DNA from: Bacteroidaceae bacterium
GTDB taxonomy: Bacteria > Bacteroidota > Bacteroidia > Bacteroidales > Bacteroidaceae
Assembly (NCBI GenBank): GCA_017556045.1
Contig: JAFZFF010000101.1
Span: forward strand, 1-32,709
Direction: 5' to 3'
DNA length: 32,709 nucleotides
Part shown: positions 15,910 through 25,279 of the stretch, piece after piece
Position numbering within the stretch: the stretch's first letter is position 1
Layout of the letters: every line of letters starts with the position of its first letter
Position numbers and translations under genes: made by a program
Notes under the pieces: model-generated
What the model was told of the DNA's origin: nothing
The model's input: the letters and a program-made list of their open reading frames with translations, nothing else
The model's database searches: none

Positions 15910-18900
15910 TTAATATTCCATCTTGCTCATGCGAACGTATGAAGCGTAGCGCTTCTTGGCCATCTCCTCGGCAGCGTCGAAGAGCTCTTGTGCCTCAGCG
16001 GGGTATTGCTTCATCACTGATGCGTAGCGCACCTCGCCCTTGAGGAAGTCTTGGAACTCCTCCCACTTGGGCTCCTTAGAGTCGAGGGTGAAGGGGTTCT
16101 TGCCTTCTGCTTCAAGTGCGGGGTTGAAGCGCCAGAGGTGCCAGTAACCGCTCTGTACGGCAGCAGCCTCCTCGGCCTGTGCCTTACCCATACCCTTCTT
16201 CAAACCGTGGTTGATACAGGGTGCGTAAGCGATGATGAGTGAGGGACCGGGATATGCCTCTGCCTCGCGGATAGCCTTGAGGCACTGAGCCTGGTCGGCA
16301 CCCATAGCGATCTGAGCTACATATACATAGCCGTAGGTGGTAGCGATGAGACCGAGGTCTTTCTTACGAACGCGCTTACCTGAAGCTGCAAACTTAGCGA
16401 TAGCGCCGAGCGGAGTAGCCTTAGATGACTGACCACCGGTGTTAGAGTATACCTCAGTGTCGAGCACGAGGATGTTTACGTCTTCGCCTGATGCAATCAC
16501 GTGGTCGAGACCGCCGTAACCGATATCGTATGAAGCACCGTCACCACCGATGATCCACTGTGAACGCTTCACGAGGTAGTGGCTGAGCTCGAGCAACTTA
16601 GCGCATGTGGGACAACCCTTAGCTGCGCTTGCCTCGATGTGGGGCTTCAGTGCAGCTGCAGCAGCCTTAGATGCCTCAGCATCGTCCTTGCTGGCAATCC
16701 ATGCCTTAGCAGCCTCCTTGTACTCCTCAGATACCTTGTCGCTGGCAATCATCTCTTCCAAGAGTGCCTCGATGCGTGCCTTCATCTTCTTGTTGGCAAG
16801 TACCATACCGAGACCAAACTCGCAGAAGTCCTCGAAGAGTGAGTTAGCCCATGCGGGACCCTGACCCTTCTCGTTGGTAGTATAAGGTGTTGAGGGGATT
16901 GAGCCTGAGTAGATTGATGAGCAACCTGTAGCGTTAGCTACCATCTGGCGGTCACCATAGAGCTGAGAGATGAGCTTCACATAAGGTGTCTCACCACAAC
17001 CTGAACATGCACCTGAGAACTCGAAGAGCGGAGTAGCGAACTGTGAGTTCTTGGGGTTAGACTTGATGTCTACGAGGTCTTGCTTGCTCTTCACGTTCTT
17101 CACGCAGTAATCCCAGTTAGCAGCCTCCTTGAGTTCGCCTTCGAGGGGAACCATCTTGAGAGCAGGACCACCGAGCTTGGGATTGCCGGGACATACGTCA
17201 ACACAGTTGCCGCAACCGAGACAGTCCATCACACCTACCTGGATGCGGAACTTCATGCCCTTCATCGCAGCGGGAGCCTTCATCTCGATCATGTCACCGT
17301 TAACGCCTGCAGCCTCAGCATCGTCCATCACGAAGGGACGGATACAAGCGTGAGGACAAACGAATGCACACTTGTTACACTGGATACACTTCTCAGCATC
17401 CCATACAGGGACGAAGGGAGCTACACCGCGCTTCTCATAAGCCGATGTGCCCTGAGGCCATGTACCATCCTCGTAGCCCTTGAAGGCTGATACGGGGAGG
17501 AGGTCACCATTCTGTGCGTTGATGGGGCGTACTACCTCGTTGATGAATGCGGGGTCATCATTAGCCACCTTCTCATCTGCGGGGAGGCTGCTCCATGCAG
17601 CGTCTACTACCAACTCCTTGTACTCACCACCGCGGTCTACAGCAGCGTAGTTCTTGTTGACGATATCCTCGCCCTTCTTGCCATAAGACTTCACGATGAA
17701 CTTCTTCATCTGCTCGATAGCCAAGTCTACGGGGATAACCTCTGTGATGCGGAAGAAGGCACTCTGGAGGATGGTGTTGGTACGGTTGCCGAGGCCAATC
17801 TCCTGCGCGATCTTGGTAGCGTTGATATAGTATACCTTGATATTATTGTCAGCAAAGTATTTCTTGATGTTGTTGGGGAGGTTTGCAGCCAACTCATCAC
17901 CTTCCCAGATGGTGTTGAGCAGGAAGGTTCCATTCTTCTGCAAGCCGCGAGTCACATCGTACATCTTCAAGTAAGCCTGTACGTGGCAAGCTACGAAGTT
18001 AGGTGTATTTACCAAGTAGGTAGAGCGGATCTCGCTATCACCGAAGCGGAGGTGTGAGCAGGTGAAACCGCCTGACTTCTTAGAGTCGTATGAGAAGTAT
18101 GCCTGACAGTGCTTGTCGGTGTTGTCACCGATGATCTTCACTGAGTTCTTGTTAGCACCTACAGTACCATCAGCACCGAGACCGTAGAACTTAGCCTGGA
18201 ACATGCCGTCGCCACCCATAGCGATCTCCTCCTTCTGGGGGAGTGAGGTGAAGGTAACGTCATCTACGATACCCACGGTGAACTGGTTCTTGGGCTCTGC
18301 CATAGCGAGGTTCTCGTATACAGAGAGGATCTGTGCGGGTGTAGTATCGTTAGAGCCGAGACCATAGCGACCGCCCACGATAACGGGAGCATCGGGGTTG
18401 CCATAGTAGCAGTCCTTGACGTCGAGGTAGAGGGGCTCGCCATTAGCACCGGGCTCCTTAGTGCGGTCGAGCACAGCGATGCGCTTAGCTGTCTTAGGTA
18501 CAGCAGCGAGGAAGTGCTTAGCAGAGAAGGGACGATAGAGGTGTACGGCTACGAGACCTACCTTCTCGCCCTGTGCGGTGAGGTGGTCTACTACCTCGCG
18601 GATAGCCTCTGTCACTGAACCCATAGCGATGATGACGCGGTCAGCATCCTCAGCACCGTAGTAGTCAAAGAGACCATACTTGCGGCCAGTGATCTCAGAG
18701 ATCTTCTCCATATATTCCTCTACTACAGCGGGTACGTTAGCGTAGTAGTTGTTGCAGCTCTCGCGGTGAGCGAAGAAGGTATCGGGGTTCTCAGCCATAC
18801 CGCGTGCTACGGGGTTCTCGGGAGTGAGTGCACGGCTGCGGAACTCGGCGAGTGCCTGCTGGTCTACGAGCGGAGCGAGGTCTTCGTTCTCGAGCATCTC

Positions 18901-19455
18901 GATCTTCTGAATCTCGTGTGAGGTACGGAAGCCGTCGAAGAAGTTTACGAAGGGTACGCGGCTCTTGATGGTAGCGAGGTGAGCTACACCAGCGAGGTCC
19001 ATAACCTCCTGTACTGAGCCCTCGGCCAACATAGCGAAGCCTGTCTGACGGGTTGACATCACATCCTGATGGTCACCGAAGATACAGAGCGCGTGTGATG
19101 CCAAGGTACGTGCTGATACGTGGAATACGCAGGGGAGGAACTCACCAGCGATCTTATACATGTTGGGGATCATCAGCAAGAGACCCTGTGATGCAGTGTA
19201 GGTAGTGGTGAGCGCACCAGCTTGGAGCGAACCGTGTACGGCACCAGCAGCGCCGCCCTCAGACTGCATTTCCTGTACGAGTACTGTCTCGCCGAAGATA
19301 TTCTTACGGCCCTGAGCTGCCCACTCGTCGACATACTCAGCCATTGTAGATGACGGGGTGATAGGGTAGATAGCTGCTACCTCAGAGAACATATACGAGA
19401 TATGTGCAGCTGCCTGGTTACCGTCACAGGTGATAAACTTTTTTTGTTTAGCCAT
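15910..19455 (-). CDS. nifJ: Pyruvate:ferredoxin (flavodoxin) oxidoreductase, single-chain homodimeric type
   Basis: The 1181-aa chain has the full length of single-chain PFOR. It converts pyruvate and CoA to acetyl-CoA, CO2 and reduced ferredoxin, a core step of anaerobic energy metabolism in the cytoplasm. The pyruvate-binding N-terminal domain opens YPITPSSTMAEYVDEWAAQG, followed by EMQSEGGAAGAVHGSLQAGA. The ferredoxin domain has two 4Fe-4S sites: CIQCNKCAFVCP (~685-697) and CLGCGNCVDVCPGNP (~740-755). The proximal-cluster ligands start in FSGACSGCGETP (~815). The thiamine-diphosphate site is GDGASYDIGYGGLDHV (~970) with YSNTGGQSSKATPLG. No key residue is missing. Only 41 nt separate it from the upstream AAA ATPase gene, so read-through is possible; I could not identify its own -7 element in that AT-rich gap. 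Confidence 0.97.
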   Translation of the reverse strand: MAKQKKFITCDGNQAAAHISYMFSEVAAIYPITPSSTMAEYVDEWAAQGRKNIFGETVLVQEMQSEGGAAGAVHGSLQAGALTTTYTASQGLLLMIPNMYKIAGEFLPCVFHVSARTLASHALCIFGDHQDVMSTRQTGFAMLAEGSVQEVMDLAGVAHLATIKSRVPFVNFFDGFRTSHEIQKIEMLENEDLAPLVDQQALAEFRSRALTPENPVARGMAENPDTFFAHRESCNNYYANVPAVVEEYMEKISEITGRKYGLFDYYGAEDADRVIIAMGSVTEAIREVVDHLTAQGEKVGLVAVHLYRPFSAKHFLAAVPKTAKRIAVLDRTKEPGANGEPLYLDVKDCYYGNPDAPVIVGGRYGLGSNDTTPAQILSVYENLAMAEPKNQFTVGIVDDVTFTSLPQKEEIAMGGDGMFQAKFYGLGADGTVGANKNSVKIIGDNTDKHCQAYFSYDSKKSGGFTCSHLRFGDSEIRSTYLVNTPNFVACHVQAYLKMYDVTRGLQKNGTFLLNTIWEGDELAANLPNNIKKYFADNNIKVYYINATKIAQEIGLGNRTNTILQSAFFRITEVIPVDLAIEQMKKFIVKSYGKKGEDIVNKNYAAVDRGGEYKELVVDAAWSSLPADEKVANDDPAFINEVVRPINAQNGDLLPVSAFKGYEDGTWPQGTSAYEKRGVAPFVPVWDAEKCIQCNKCAFVCPHACIRPFVMDDAEAAGVNGDMIEMKAPAAMKGMKFRIQVGVMDCLGCGNCVDVCPGNPKLGGPALKMVPLEGELKEAANWDYCVKNVKSKQDLVDIKSNPKNSQFATPLFEFSGACSGCGETPYVKLISQLYGDRQMVANATGCSSIYSGSIPSTPYTTNEKGQGPAWANSLFEDFCEFGLGMVLANKKMKARIEALLEEMIASDKVSEEYKEAAKAWIASKDDAEASKAAAAALKPHIEASAAKGCPTCAKLLELSHYLVKRSQWIIGGDGASYDIGYGGLDHVIASGEDVNILVLDTEVYSNTGGQSSKATPLGAIAKFAASGKRVRKKDLGLIATTYGYVYVAQIAMGADQAQCLKAIREAEAYPGPSLIIAYAPCINHGLKKGMGKAQAEEAAAVQSGYWHLWRFNPALEAEGKNPFTLDSKEPKWEEFQDFLKGEVRYASVMKQYPAEAQELFDAAEEMAKKRYASYVRMSKMEY

Positions 19456-19496
19456 AGCTTTATTTATTTATGATTTATTAATTATACATATATATA

Positions 19497-20681
19497 TTAG
19501 TACAAGAAGCCAAAGAGCCAAAGTGGTATCTCATTGCCACGGCCCAATTCGCGTCTATGCATAACGTAATATACTTCGGGGTTGTTCTTGATACGGCCTC
19601 GTCCTGAGTCAGCACATACGCGGATCTGTATGTTGTCGTCTACCAGGAACGAAAGTCCCTTGCCGCCCTTGTCAATCTTGTGGTCTTTCCACAGAGAGTT
19701 GGCGATGAAGGTCTCCAGCACATCCTGGTCGCTTACCTTCACGGGGTAGATGCTGTATACGAGGTTGGTGTTGTGTAGCATGATCTTGGCTGGCTTCTTG
19801 GGTGTAGCGTCGCCAGGGTTGTAGAGCATGTTGATGAGGCGTGCGTCGGCCAGGTACTTGATATAGTTCATGACTGTAGCGCGCGAGGTCTGTATCTCTG
19901 CAGCGAGCTTGCTCACGTTGGGAGCGCCCGGACCATTCACGGCCAATAGGTAGAGCAGCTTCTTGATCTTTGACAGATACTTGAGCTCTATCTCTTGCAC
20001 GATGAGGATATCTACCTCGATCATGGCATTCATGGTCTTCAGCAGGTTTTCTGCGAAGTTGCGCTTCTCCAAGAAGAAGGGGTAGAATCCATGGTGCAGG
20101 TAGTTTTGGAAGAAGGCGTTGGGGCTCACTCTGGGCAAGATGGTGCGAGCTATCTGCTCGTGGTTGGTGAGTATCTCCTCCAGTGTGTAGCTGCGGAAGT
20201 TGTTGCCTGTCTTCAGGTTGAGGTATTCGCGGAACGAGAATCCACGCAGGTTATACGACTTGGCGATGCCGTTGAGCTCGGGGTTCTCCTCCTTGAGGCG
20301 CATCACCGAGGTACCGGTAAACACGATCTTCAGTGAGGGGAAGCGGTCGTAACACTCGCGCAGCTGGTGGCTCCATTCAGGTATCTTAAACACCTGGTCG
20401 ATGAGCAGCACCTTGCCACCGCGGCGGATAAACTCCTCGGCAAACTCGGCCAACCTCTTCTCCTGGAAGTAGAAGTTGTTCATATTCACATACAGACACG
20501 AGCGGTCGTTGCGGAATCGCTCCTGCGCGTATTGAATCAAGAAGGTAGTCTTACCCACACCACGAGTACCCTTGATACCAATCAAGCGGTCGCTCCAGTC
20601 AATCTCGTCCATCAAGTTGCGGCGCACCGGGGCATCCGTGTGAGCCAGCAGATATTCATGCGTTTTATAAAAAGCCTCCAT
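19497..20681 (-). CDS. AAA_14/DUF4143 ATPase with Walker-B Gln (394 aa)
   Basis: From the ATG at 20681 the protein has 394 aa; an upstream start at 20750 would run through the promoter. Walker A is IGIKGTRGVGKTTFLIQY (~34-51). Walker B is KVLLIDQVFKIPEWS (~90-104), where family members usually have DE; here the codon is CAG (Gln). Sensor 1 is IVFTGTSVM (~120). The C-terminal DUF4143 part includes a winged-helix-like segment (VSKLAAEIQTSRATVMNYIK) and ends with a nuclease-like fold region (FIANSLWKDHKIDKGGKG). Such ATPases are common in anaerobes and their role is unsettled; toxin-antitoxin or stress links have been proposed. It is the first gene of a minus-strand run leading into PFOR, with no obvious functional link. 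Confidence 0.85.
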   Translation of the reverse strand: MEAFYKTHEYLLAHTDAPVRRNLMDEIDWSDRLIGIKGTRGVGKTTFLIQYAQERFRNDRSCLYVNMNNFYFQEKRLAEFAEEFIRRGGKVLLIDQVFKIPEWSHQLRECYDRFPSLKIVFTGTSVMRLKEENPELNGIAKSYNLRGFSFREYLNLKTGNNFRSYTLEEILTNHEQIARTILPRVSPNAFFQNYLHHGFYPFFLEKRNFAENLLKTMNAMIEVDILIVQEIELKYLSKIKKLLYLLAVNGPGAPNVSKLAAEIQTSRATVMNYIKYLADARLINMLYNPGDATPKKPAKIMLHNTNLVYSIYPVKVSDQDVLETFIANSLWKDHKIDKGGKGLSFLVDDNIQIRVCADSGRGRIKNNPEVYYVMHRRELGRGNEIPLWLFGFLY

Positions 20682-20714
20682 ACTATATTTTATCGGCCAA
20701 AAGATATTTTGCGA

Positions 20715-20746
20715 CAAAGTTACAATTAATAAACGTATTTTGCAAT
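20715..20746 (-). promoter_or_regulatory. Promoter of the AAA/DUF4143 gene
   Basis: On the minus strand the -7 element is TAACTTTG (20715-20722), with ATTG (20743-20746) 20 nt upstream as a near -33 TTTG. The leader would be about 30 nt. It lies in a 118-bp divergent intergenic region. Confidence 0.6.
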
Positions 20747-20799
20747 CCAAACTTTACAAATTTCTGAAAGAAATGAAAGTTTTTTTATATCTTCGCGCC

Positions 20800-21954
20800 A
20801 TGAAACCTATTTTCGTCTTCAATCCCGAGCATGATTTGGCCCTTGCCAATGGCGACCGCCACTACATCCCGCCCAAGAATATCCGCGAGATGGCCCATGA
20901 CTTGGCACCACTGATGGAGGCGGCGCTTGCCTATGCTGAGGGTGACGAGACGCTCCCATTTGCTACGCCGGTGCCCCAGCCTTGGGGATGGGATATGGCT
21001 GTCAGTGAGCGGTTTGTGAAGATGGGTTTCCCCGCCGAACAGCTCCCCTCTGATGCGGCGCTCATGGCGCTCTGTCGGCGTTCTGAGCGAGGTACGGCAC
21101 ATCGCCTGCTCAGCGCTTTTCGTGCCGAGCACCCCGACGAGGCCTATGTCGGCGAGAGCCTCATGCTACGCGCTGCCGATGACATTGCTCCCTATGCCGA
21201 GCGCCACGGACACATCTTGCTCAAGGCTCCTCTCTCGGGGAGTGGCAAGGGGCTGAGGCATGTAAGTTTCAACGAAAACGAGGGCGAAGACTGCCGTCCG
21301 GATGAGAAGTTAGCGTCATCGCTGAAGAAGGTCGAGAGCTGGGCCAGCGCGCTCATCCGCCGCCATGGCTACCTCACGGCAGAGCCCTTCTATGATAAGG
21401 AGGCCGACTTTGCGATGGAGTTCTACGTCAGCGATGCCGCGTGTCATTTTATCGGATATTCGCTCTTCATTACCGATCATCATGGTCGCTATATCGAGAG
21501 TCGTCTGCTCAGCGATGAGGCTATCGAGGAGTCTCTCACTCAGTACGTTAGCTTAGAGTCTCTCCGCGAGGTACGCAGCTGGATTATAGCCCATTGGCGC
21601 GATATCGCTCCCGACGAGTGGGACACCGCTCGCCACCCCCTCTACTTCGGCATTGATATGATGATAGTCCGGGGCGACAGGTGCCATAAGCTACACCCCT
21701 GCATCGAGGTCAACCTGCGTCTCAATATGGGCATCATTGCCCACGAACTCTACCGCCACCGCCTCTCTCCCGAGGCTCGAGGGCTGTTTCGCCTCACCTT
21801 CTTCCCCGACAGCGCGGCGGTGCGTGCCTTCAGTGCCGAACAGGCTTGCTCACACCCTGCCACCTACCATGAGGGCAAGCTGCTGAGAGGCTATCTCCCC
21901 CTCACTCCCATCCACGACGACACGCGCCACCATGCCTATATCCTCTGCCAGTAG
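20800..21954 (+). CDS. Conserved Bacteroidales hypothetical, ATP-grasp-like (384 aa)
   Basis: I recognise the opening MKPIFVFNPEHDLALANGDR as a conserved Bacteroidales hypothetical of unknown function. The centre and end look ATP-grasp-like: HILLKAPLSGSGKGLRHVSF (~145-165) resembles the glycine-rich nucleotide loop. PLYFGIDMMIV and HPCIEVNLRLNMG (~290-320) resemble the Mg-binding acidic Glu-x-Asn strand. If so, it would ligate a carboxylate to an amine or thiol, but no substrate can be named. I chose the ATG at 20800 because the conserved start is there; in-frame starts at 20740 and 20773 give low-complexity extensions. A promoter-like TATCTTCG at 20788-20795 would put transcription almost at the ATG. 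It is divergent from the AAA ATPase and followed by the CotH gene. Confidence 0.7.
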   Translation: MKPIFVFNPEHDLALANGDRHYIPPKNIREMAHDLAPLMEAALAYAEGDETLPFATPVPQPWGWDMAVSERFVKMGFPAEQLPSDAALMALCRRSERGTAHRLLSAFRAEHPDEAYVGESLMLRAADDIAPYAERHGHILLKAPLSGSGKGLRHVSFNENEGEDCRPDEKLASSLKKVESWASALIRRHGYLTAEPFYDKEADFAMEFYVSDAACHFIGYSLFITDHHGRYIESRLLSDEAIEESLTQYVSLESLREVRSWIIAHWRDIAPDEWDTARHPLYFGIDMMIVRGDRCHKLHPCIEVNLRLNMGIIAHELYRHRLSPEARGLFRLTFFPDSAAVRAFSAEQACSHPATYHEGKLLRGYLPLTPIHDDTRHHAYILCQ

Positions 21955-21973
21955 CTGCGTGAGAAGACAAAAG

Positions 21974-21990
21974 TTCTAGATTATCTAGAA
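21974..21990. repeat. Short perfect palindrome upstream of the CotH gene
   Basis: TTCTAGA-TTA-TCTAGAA forms a 7-bp stem with a 3-nt loop, 39 nt before the -7 element. It has no T tract. It could be a protein-binding site or a weak terminator of the preceding gene. Confidence 0.4.
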
Positions 21991-22028
21991 TATATGGCCT
22001 TTAGTGCTGATTTTTCGCAACTTTTTCA

Positions 22029-22036
22029 TACCTTTG
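22029..22036 (+). promoter_or_regulatory. -7 element of the CotH gene
   Basis: TACCTTTG fits TAnnTTTG and lies 29 nt before the ATG at 22066. No clear -33 TTTG is seen at 19-21 nt. Confidence 0.5.
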
Positions 22037-22065
22037 CGAAGAATCTGATACAAAAGACTGATAAA

Positions 22066-25000
22066 ATGAGAAAACGTATAACCCTATTGTTCGCTCTGGC
22101 GACCCTGCAACTGACCTTAACAGTAGCCCAAAACGCTAATCCCTGTCACTACATATACTTTGCCAATGGCTCCGTCGAAGCATATCCCGTGGAGTATGTC
22201 AAGTCATTGGATGTGACCTCCAGTGAGTATAAGCTCACCCTCAGTGACGGCACTCAGAAGAAGTGGCCCACTGCGCAGGTCGACTCGGTGAGCAAGGTCT
22301 CTCCCGTATACCCCCAGTTTACCGACTTTAAGCTCGATGACAAGCTCAATGATCAGCTCTTCAGCGACGTAGATGGCACCATCTATACCGACTCAGTGCG
22401 CCTCGTCGTAGGTGCTATCGGCAAGTGGCTCACCCCCTCATACAAGACCGACAACAAGGCCGCCCTCGTCTATATCGGCAAGGATGAGCAGACGAGCGGC
22501 CAGTCGCGCCGCCGCTATGCCGATGATGTGGTCTACACCCTCTCACTCCCCGGACACACCCGTCTGGCCAGAGAGAAGGTGAGCGACGAGATATGGAGCG
22601 AGCCCACGAGCCCCGTCCAGGAGCTCAAGCTCACCGCCAGTCAGCTCACCACCAATGCTCCCTCGGGACGTAATCAGGGCCTCGATATGCTGCTCGACAA
22701 CGACCCTCAGACATTCTTCCACTCTACCTACTCGGGCGACCCCGTGTACGACGTGCTGCCCCTCGATCAGTGTCCCTATGTATCAGTGTCACTCACCAGA
22801 TCGGTCAGCAAGATGCAGTTCTACTACATGGGCCGTGTCGACTCTAAGGACCGCAATCCCCACGCCTTCCAGGTATATGCCTCTAAGGACAACAAGACCT
22901 GGAAGAAGGTAGCCTACTTTGACTCCAACGATGGCATCATTCCCACAGGCGCAGGTGTCGAGTTCACCTCACCCGTCATGACAGCCAGCGAGCCCTGCCG
23001 CTACTGGCGTTTCGAGGCTACGGCGTGCAACTACAAGAACTACCTCTGCATGTCAGAGTTCAGACTCTACGAGGTCGTTGGCGAAGCCGGCGAGCCCGAG
23101 CTCATACAGCCCGCCCAGTATGCCTATGCCATGCTCCCCATGGGCCGTGAGGTAGCCGTGCGCACCACCTGGCTCACCGACTATGCCGAGGTGCCCCGCG
23201 TAGATATCAACATCGAGGGAGGCAAGACCGTCACCAGCAAAGACTACTACCTCAATGCCGAGATCACCATCGATGGCCGAGGCGTATGGCCCGACCTCCA
23301 GGACGTGGTGCAGATCAAGGGACGAGGCAACTCCAGCTGGGGTGCAGCCAAGAAGCCCTACCGCCTCAAGTTTGCCAGCTCAGTCAAGCCCTTTGGCATG
23401 AAGAAGGGTAAGAACTGGAACCTCATCGCCCAGGCACAGACAGGCTCGCTCCTCACTAACCCCGTGGCCCATAAGATTGCCCGCATGACAGGCGCTGCCG
23501 CCGCTCACGACGTCGTCCCCTTCGACCTCTACATGAACGGTGCATACCGCGGTAGCTACATGTTTACCCAGAAGGTAGGCTTGGCCAACAACAGCGTAGA
23601 CCTCGACGATGAGACCCAAGCCGTGCTCATCGAGCTCGACTCATACAGCGAGACAGGTCAGTTCAGAACCACCAAGTACAACCTCCCTGTCAACATCAAG
23701 TCGCCCGACTTCGGTGAAGACGAGACCGTGCTCACCAGAGCTCAGATCATCAGCGACTTCAACCTCCTCACCAACGCCATCTACGACAACGCCAACTACG
23801 AGCGCTACATGGATATCGACATGCTCGCCCGCTTCATGCTTGTCAATGAGCTCGTGCTCAATGCCGAGCTTGGCCACCCCAAGAGCACCTTCCTCTACCG
23901 TGAGAATATGAATCACATGTCGAGCCTCTACACCTTCGGCCCCGCGTGGGACTTTGACTGGGGCTACGGCTACGAGGGCAGCAGCACCTACTGCCTCACC
24001 GACCCCACGGAGTACTACTTTGACCGTCATCCCAAGAACCCCGGACGCACCTTTTTTATGACCCTGTGGGAGACGAGCGACCTCATCAAGTACCACTACT
24101 ACTTCGTGTGGAAAGACTTCATGGAGAATCACCTCGAGGAGCTCATCGACTACGTCGACGACTACTACGCCTACGCCCGCAACTCATTTAAGAAGAACAG
24201 CTCAGTCTGGGGCGACGGATACAACTATACCACCAATGTGGCCAACATGAAGTCATGGCTCAACACCCGTGCCCACTACATCATGGAGAGCCTCAAGCCC
24301 TACGATGGTGTCAAGGCACCCTACCACTTCGGCGACTCTAACAATGATGGACATATCGACGAGAAAGACCTCGAGAATATGCTCTCATACCTCTACCGCT
24401 CATACGTCACCGAGGCCAAGCTCAAGAAGATAGACGTCGACCTCAATGGCGAGCTCACCGTGTGTGACATCGCCTGGATCTGTACCTTGATGGATGCCGT
24501 AGAGCCCGCCCAGGCACGCCGCCTCCGCGGCTTTGACGAGTGGAGCATCGACGTAGAGGACGAGCGCGAAGACAGCGATGACGACGAGCTCTACCAGGTG
24601 CTCGACAACTACGCCGCACAAGCCATGCGCAATCAGACCCGCGCCGAGGCCATCAACCTCTCCGTGGCAGCCAATGCCGAGAAGCAGGGCTGGGACATCA
24701 CCGTCGACATGGCCAACCAAGACACCTACGTAGCCTTCCAGATGGACTTCGTATTGCCCAACAACATCTCCGTGTATGACGACGTGGCCGACATCGTGCT
24801 CACCCCGCGCACCGAGTCTACCCACCAGGTCATGGGAGGCCTGTTGAAGGATGGCAGCTACCGTGTCATCGTATACTCTACCGCCAATGACCTGATAGCA
24901 GACACCCAGGGACCCCTCTTCACCCTCACCGCGAGCCTCGAGCAAGAGCTCGATGCAGGCGACTATCCCCTCACGGTGAAGAACATCCGCATGGTCAAGT

Positions 25001-25203
25001 CTACCGGTATCGAGACCATCCTCAATGACGCTTCGGCTACTATCTCCGTCAAGAGCGACGTCAGCGCTATCGAGTACACAGGTCAGTGGCCTGCCGACGT
25101 CTACGACCTCAGCGGTCGCCTCGTACGCCGCGATGCCACCTCACTCCGTGGCCTCCACCCAGGCGTATATATCGTCAACAATCACCGCGTAGTGGTCAAG
25201 TGA
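22066..25203 (+). CDS. Secreted CotH-family protein with F5/8-type, dockerin-like and cohesin-like regions (1045 aa)
   Basis: The ATG at 22066 begins a signal peptide (MRKRITLLFALATLQLTLTV, cleavage near AQ). Residues ~185-340 look like a discoidin (F5/8 type C) domain (LLDNDPQTFFHSTYSGD...YWRFEATACNYK...MSEFRLYEV). Residues ~370-740 are CotH: VVQIKGRGNSSWGAAKKPYR, MNGAYRGSYMFTQKVG and FGPAWDFDWGYGY hold the conserved Arg, Asn and Asp residues. CotH proteins have a kinase-like fold and some phosphorylate proteins. At ~760-820 two dockerin-like repeats occur: GDSNNDGHIDEKDL and DVDLNGELTVCDIAWI. Residues ~870-1000 (WDITVDMANQDTYVAFQMDF...) resemble a cohesin-like beta sandwich. The tail VYDLSGRLVRR...GVYIVNNHRVVVK is sorting-type. 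It is probably secreted or surface bound; the substrate is unknown. Confidence 0.88.
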   Translation: MRKRITLLFALATLQLTLTVAQNANPCHYIYFANGSVEAYPVEYVKSLDVTSSEYKLTLSDGTQKKWPTAQVDSVSKVSPVYPQFTDFKLDDKLNDQLFSDVDGTIYTDSVRLVVGAIGKWLTPSYKTDNKAALVYIGKDEQTSGQSRRRYADDVVYTLSLPGHTRLAREKVSDEIWSEPTSPVQELKLTASQLTTNAPSGRNQGLDMLLDNDPQTFFHSTYSGDPVYDVLPLDQCPYVSVSLTRSVSKMQFYYMGRVDSKDRNPHAFQVYASKDNKTWKKVAYFDSNDGIIPTGAGVEFTSPVMTASEPCRYWRFEATACNYKNYLCMSEFRLYEVVGEAGEPELIQPAQYAYAMLPMGREVAVRTTWLTDYAEVPRVDINIEGGKTVTSKDYYLNAEITIDGRGVWPDLQDVVQIKGRGNSSWGAAKKPYRLKFASSVKPFGMKKGKNWNLIAQAQTGSLLTNPVAHKIARMTGAAAAHDVVPFDLYMNGAYRGSYMFTQKVGLANNSVDLDDETQAVLIELDSYSETGQFRTTKYNLPVNIKSPDFGEDETVLTRAQIISDFNLLTNAIYDNANYERYMDIDMLARFMLVNELVLNAELGHPKSTFLYRENMNHMSSLYTFGPAWDFDWGYGYEGSSTYCLTDPTEYYFDRHPKNPGRTFFMTLWETSDLIKYHYYFVWKDFMENHLEELIDYVDDYYAYARNSFKKNSSVWGDGYNYTTNVANMKSWLNTRAHYIMESLKPYDGVKAPYHFGDSNNDGHIDEKDLENMLSYLYRSYVTEAKLKKIDVDLNGELTVCDIAWICTLMDAVEPAQARRLRGFDEWSIDVEDEREDSDDDELYQVLDNYAAQAMRNQTRAEAINLSVAANAEKQGWDITVDMANQDTYVAFQMDFVLPNNISVYDDVADIVLTPRTESTHQVMGGLLKDGSYRVIVYSTANDLIADTQGPLFTLTASLEQELDAGDYPLTVKNIRMVKSTGIETILNDASATISVKSDVSAIEYTGQWPADVYDLSGRLVRRDATSLRGLHPGVYIVNNHRVVVK

Positions 25204-25224
25204 CCCTACCTATGCGATACACAC

Positions 25225-25256
25225 AAGGGCAGCCGCAAGGCCGCCCTTGTTTTTTA
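25225..25256 (+). terminator. Intrinsic terminator of the CotH gene
   Basis: A 10-bp stem with one mismatch (AAGGGCAGCC / GGCCGCCCTT, GCAA loop) is followed by GTTTTTT. It lies 22 nt after the stop codon. Confidence 0.85.
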
Positions 25257-25279
25257 GAAGCAGGGGAGTTTTTTTTCGT

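Noticed and set aside
15910-19455. Antisense ORFs (for example 17080-17490 and 16579-16842) opposite PFOR
   Set aside because: They are mirror frames of a strongly conserved gene with biased codon use.
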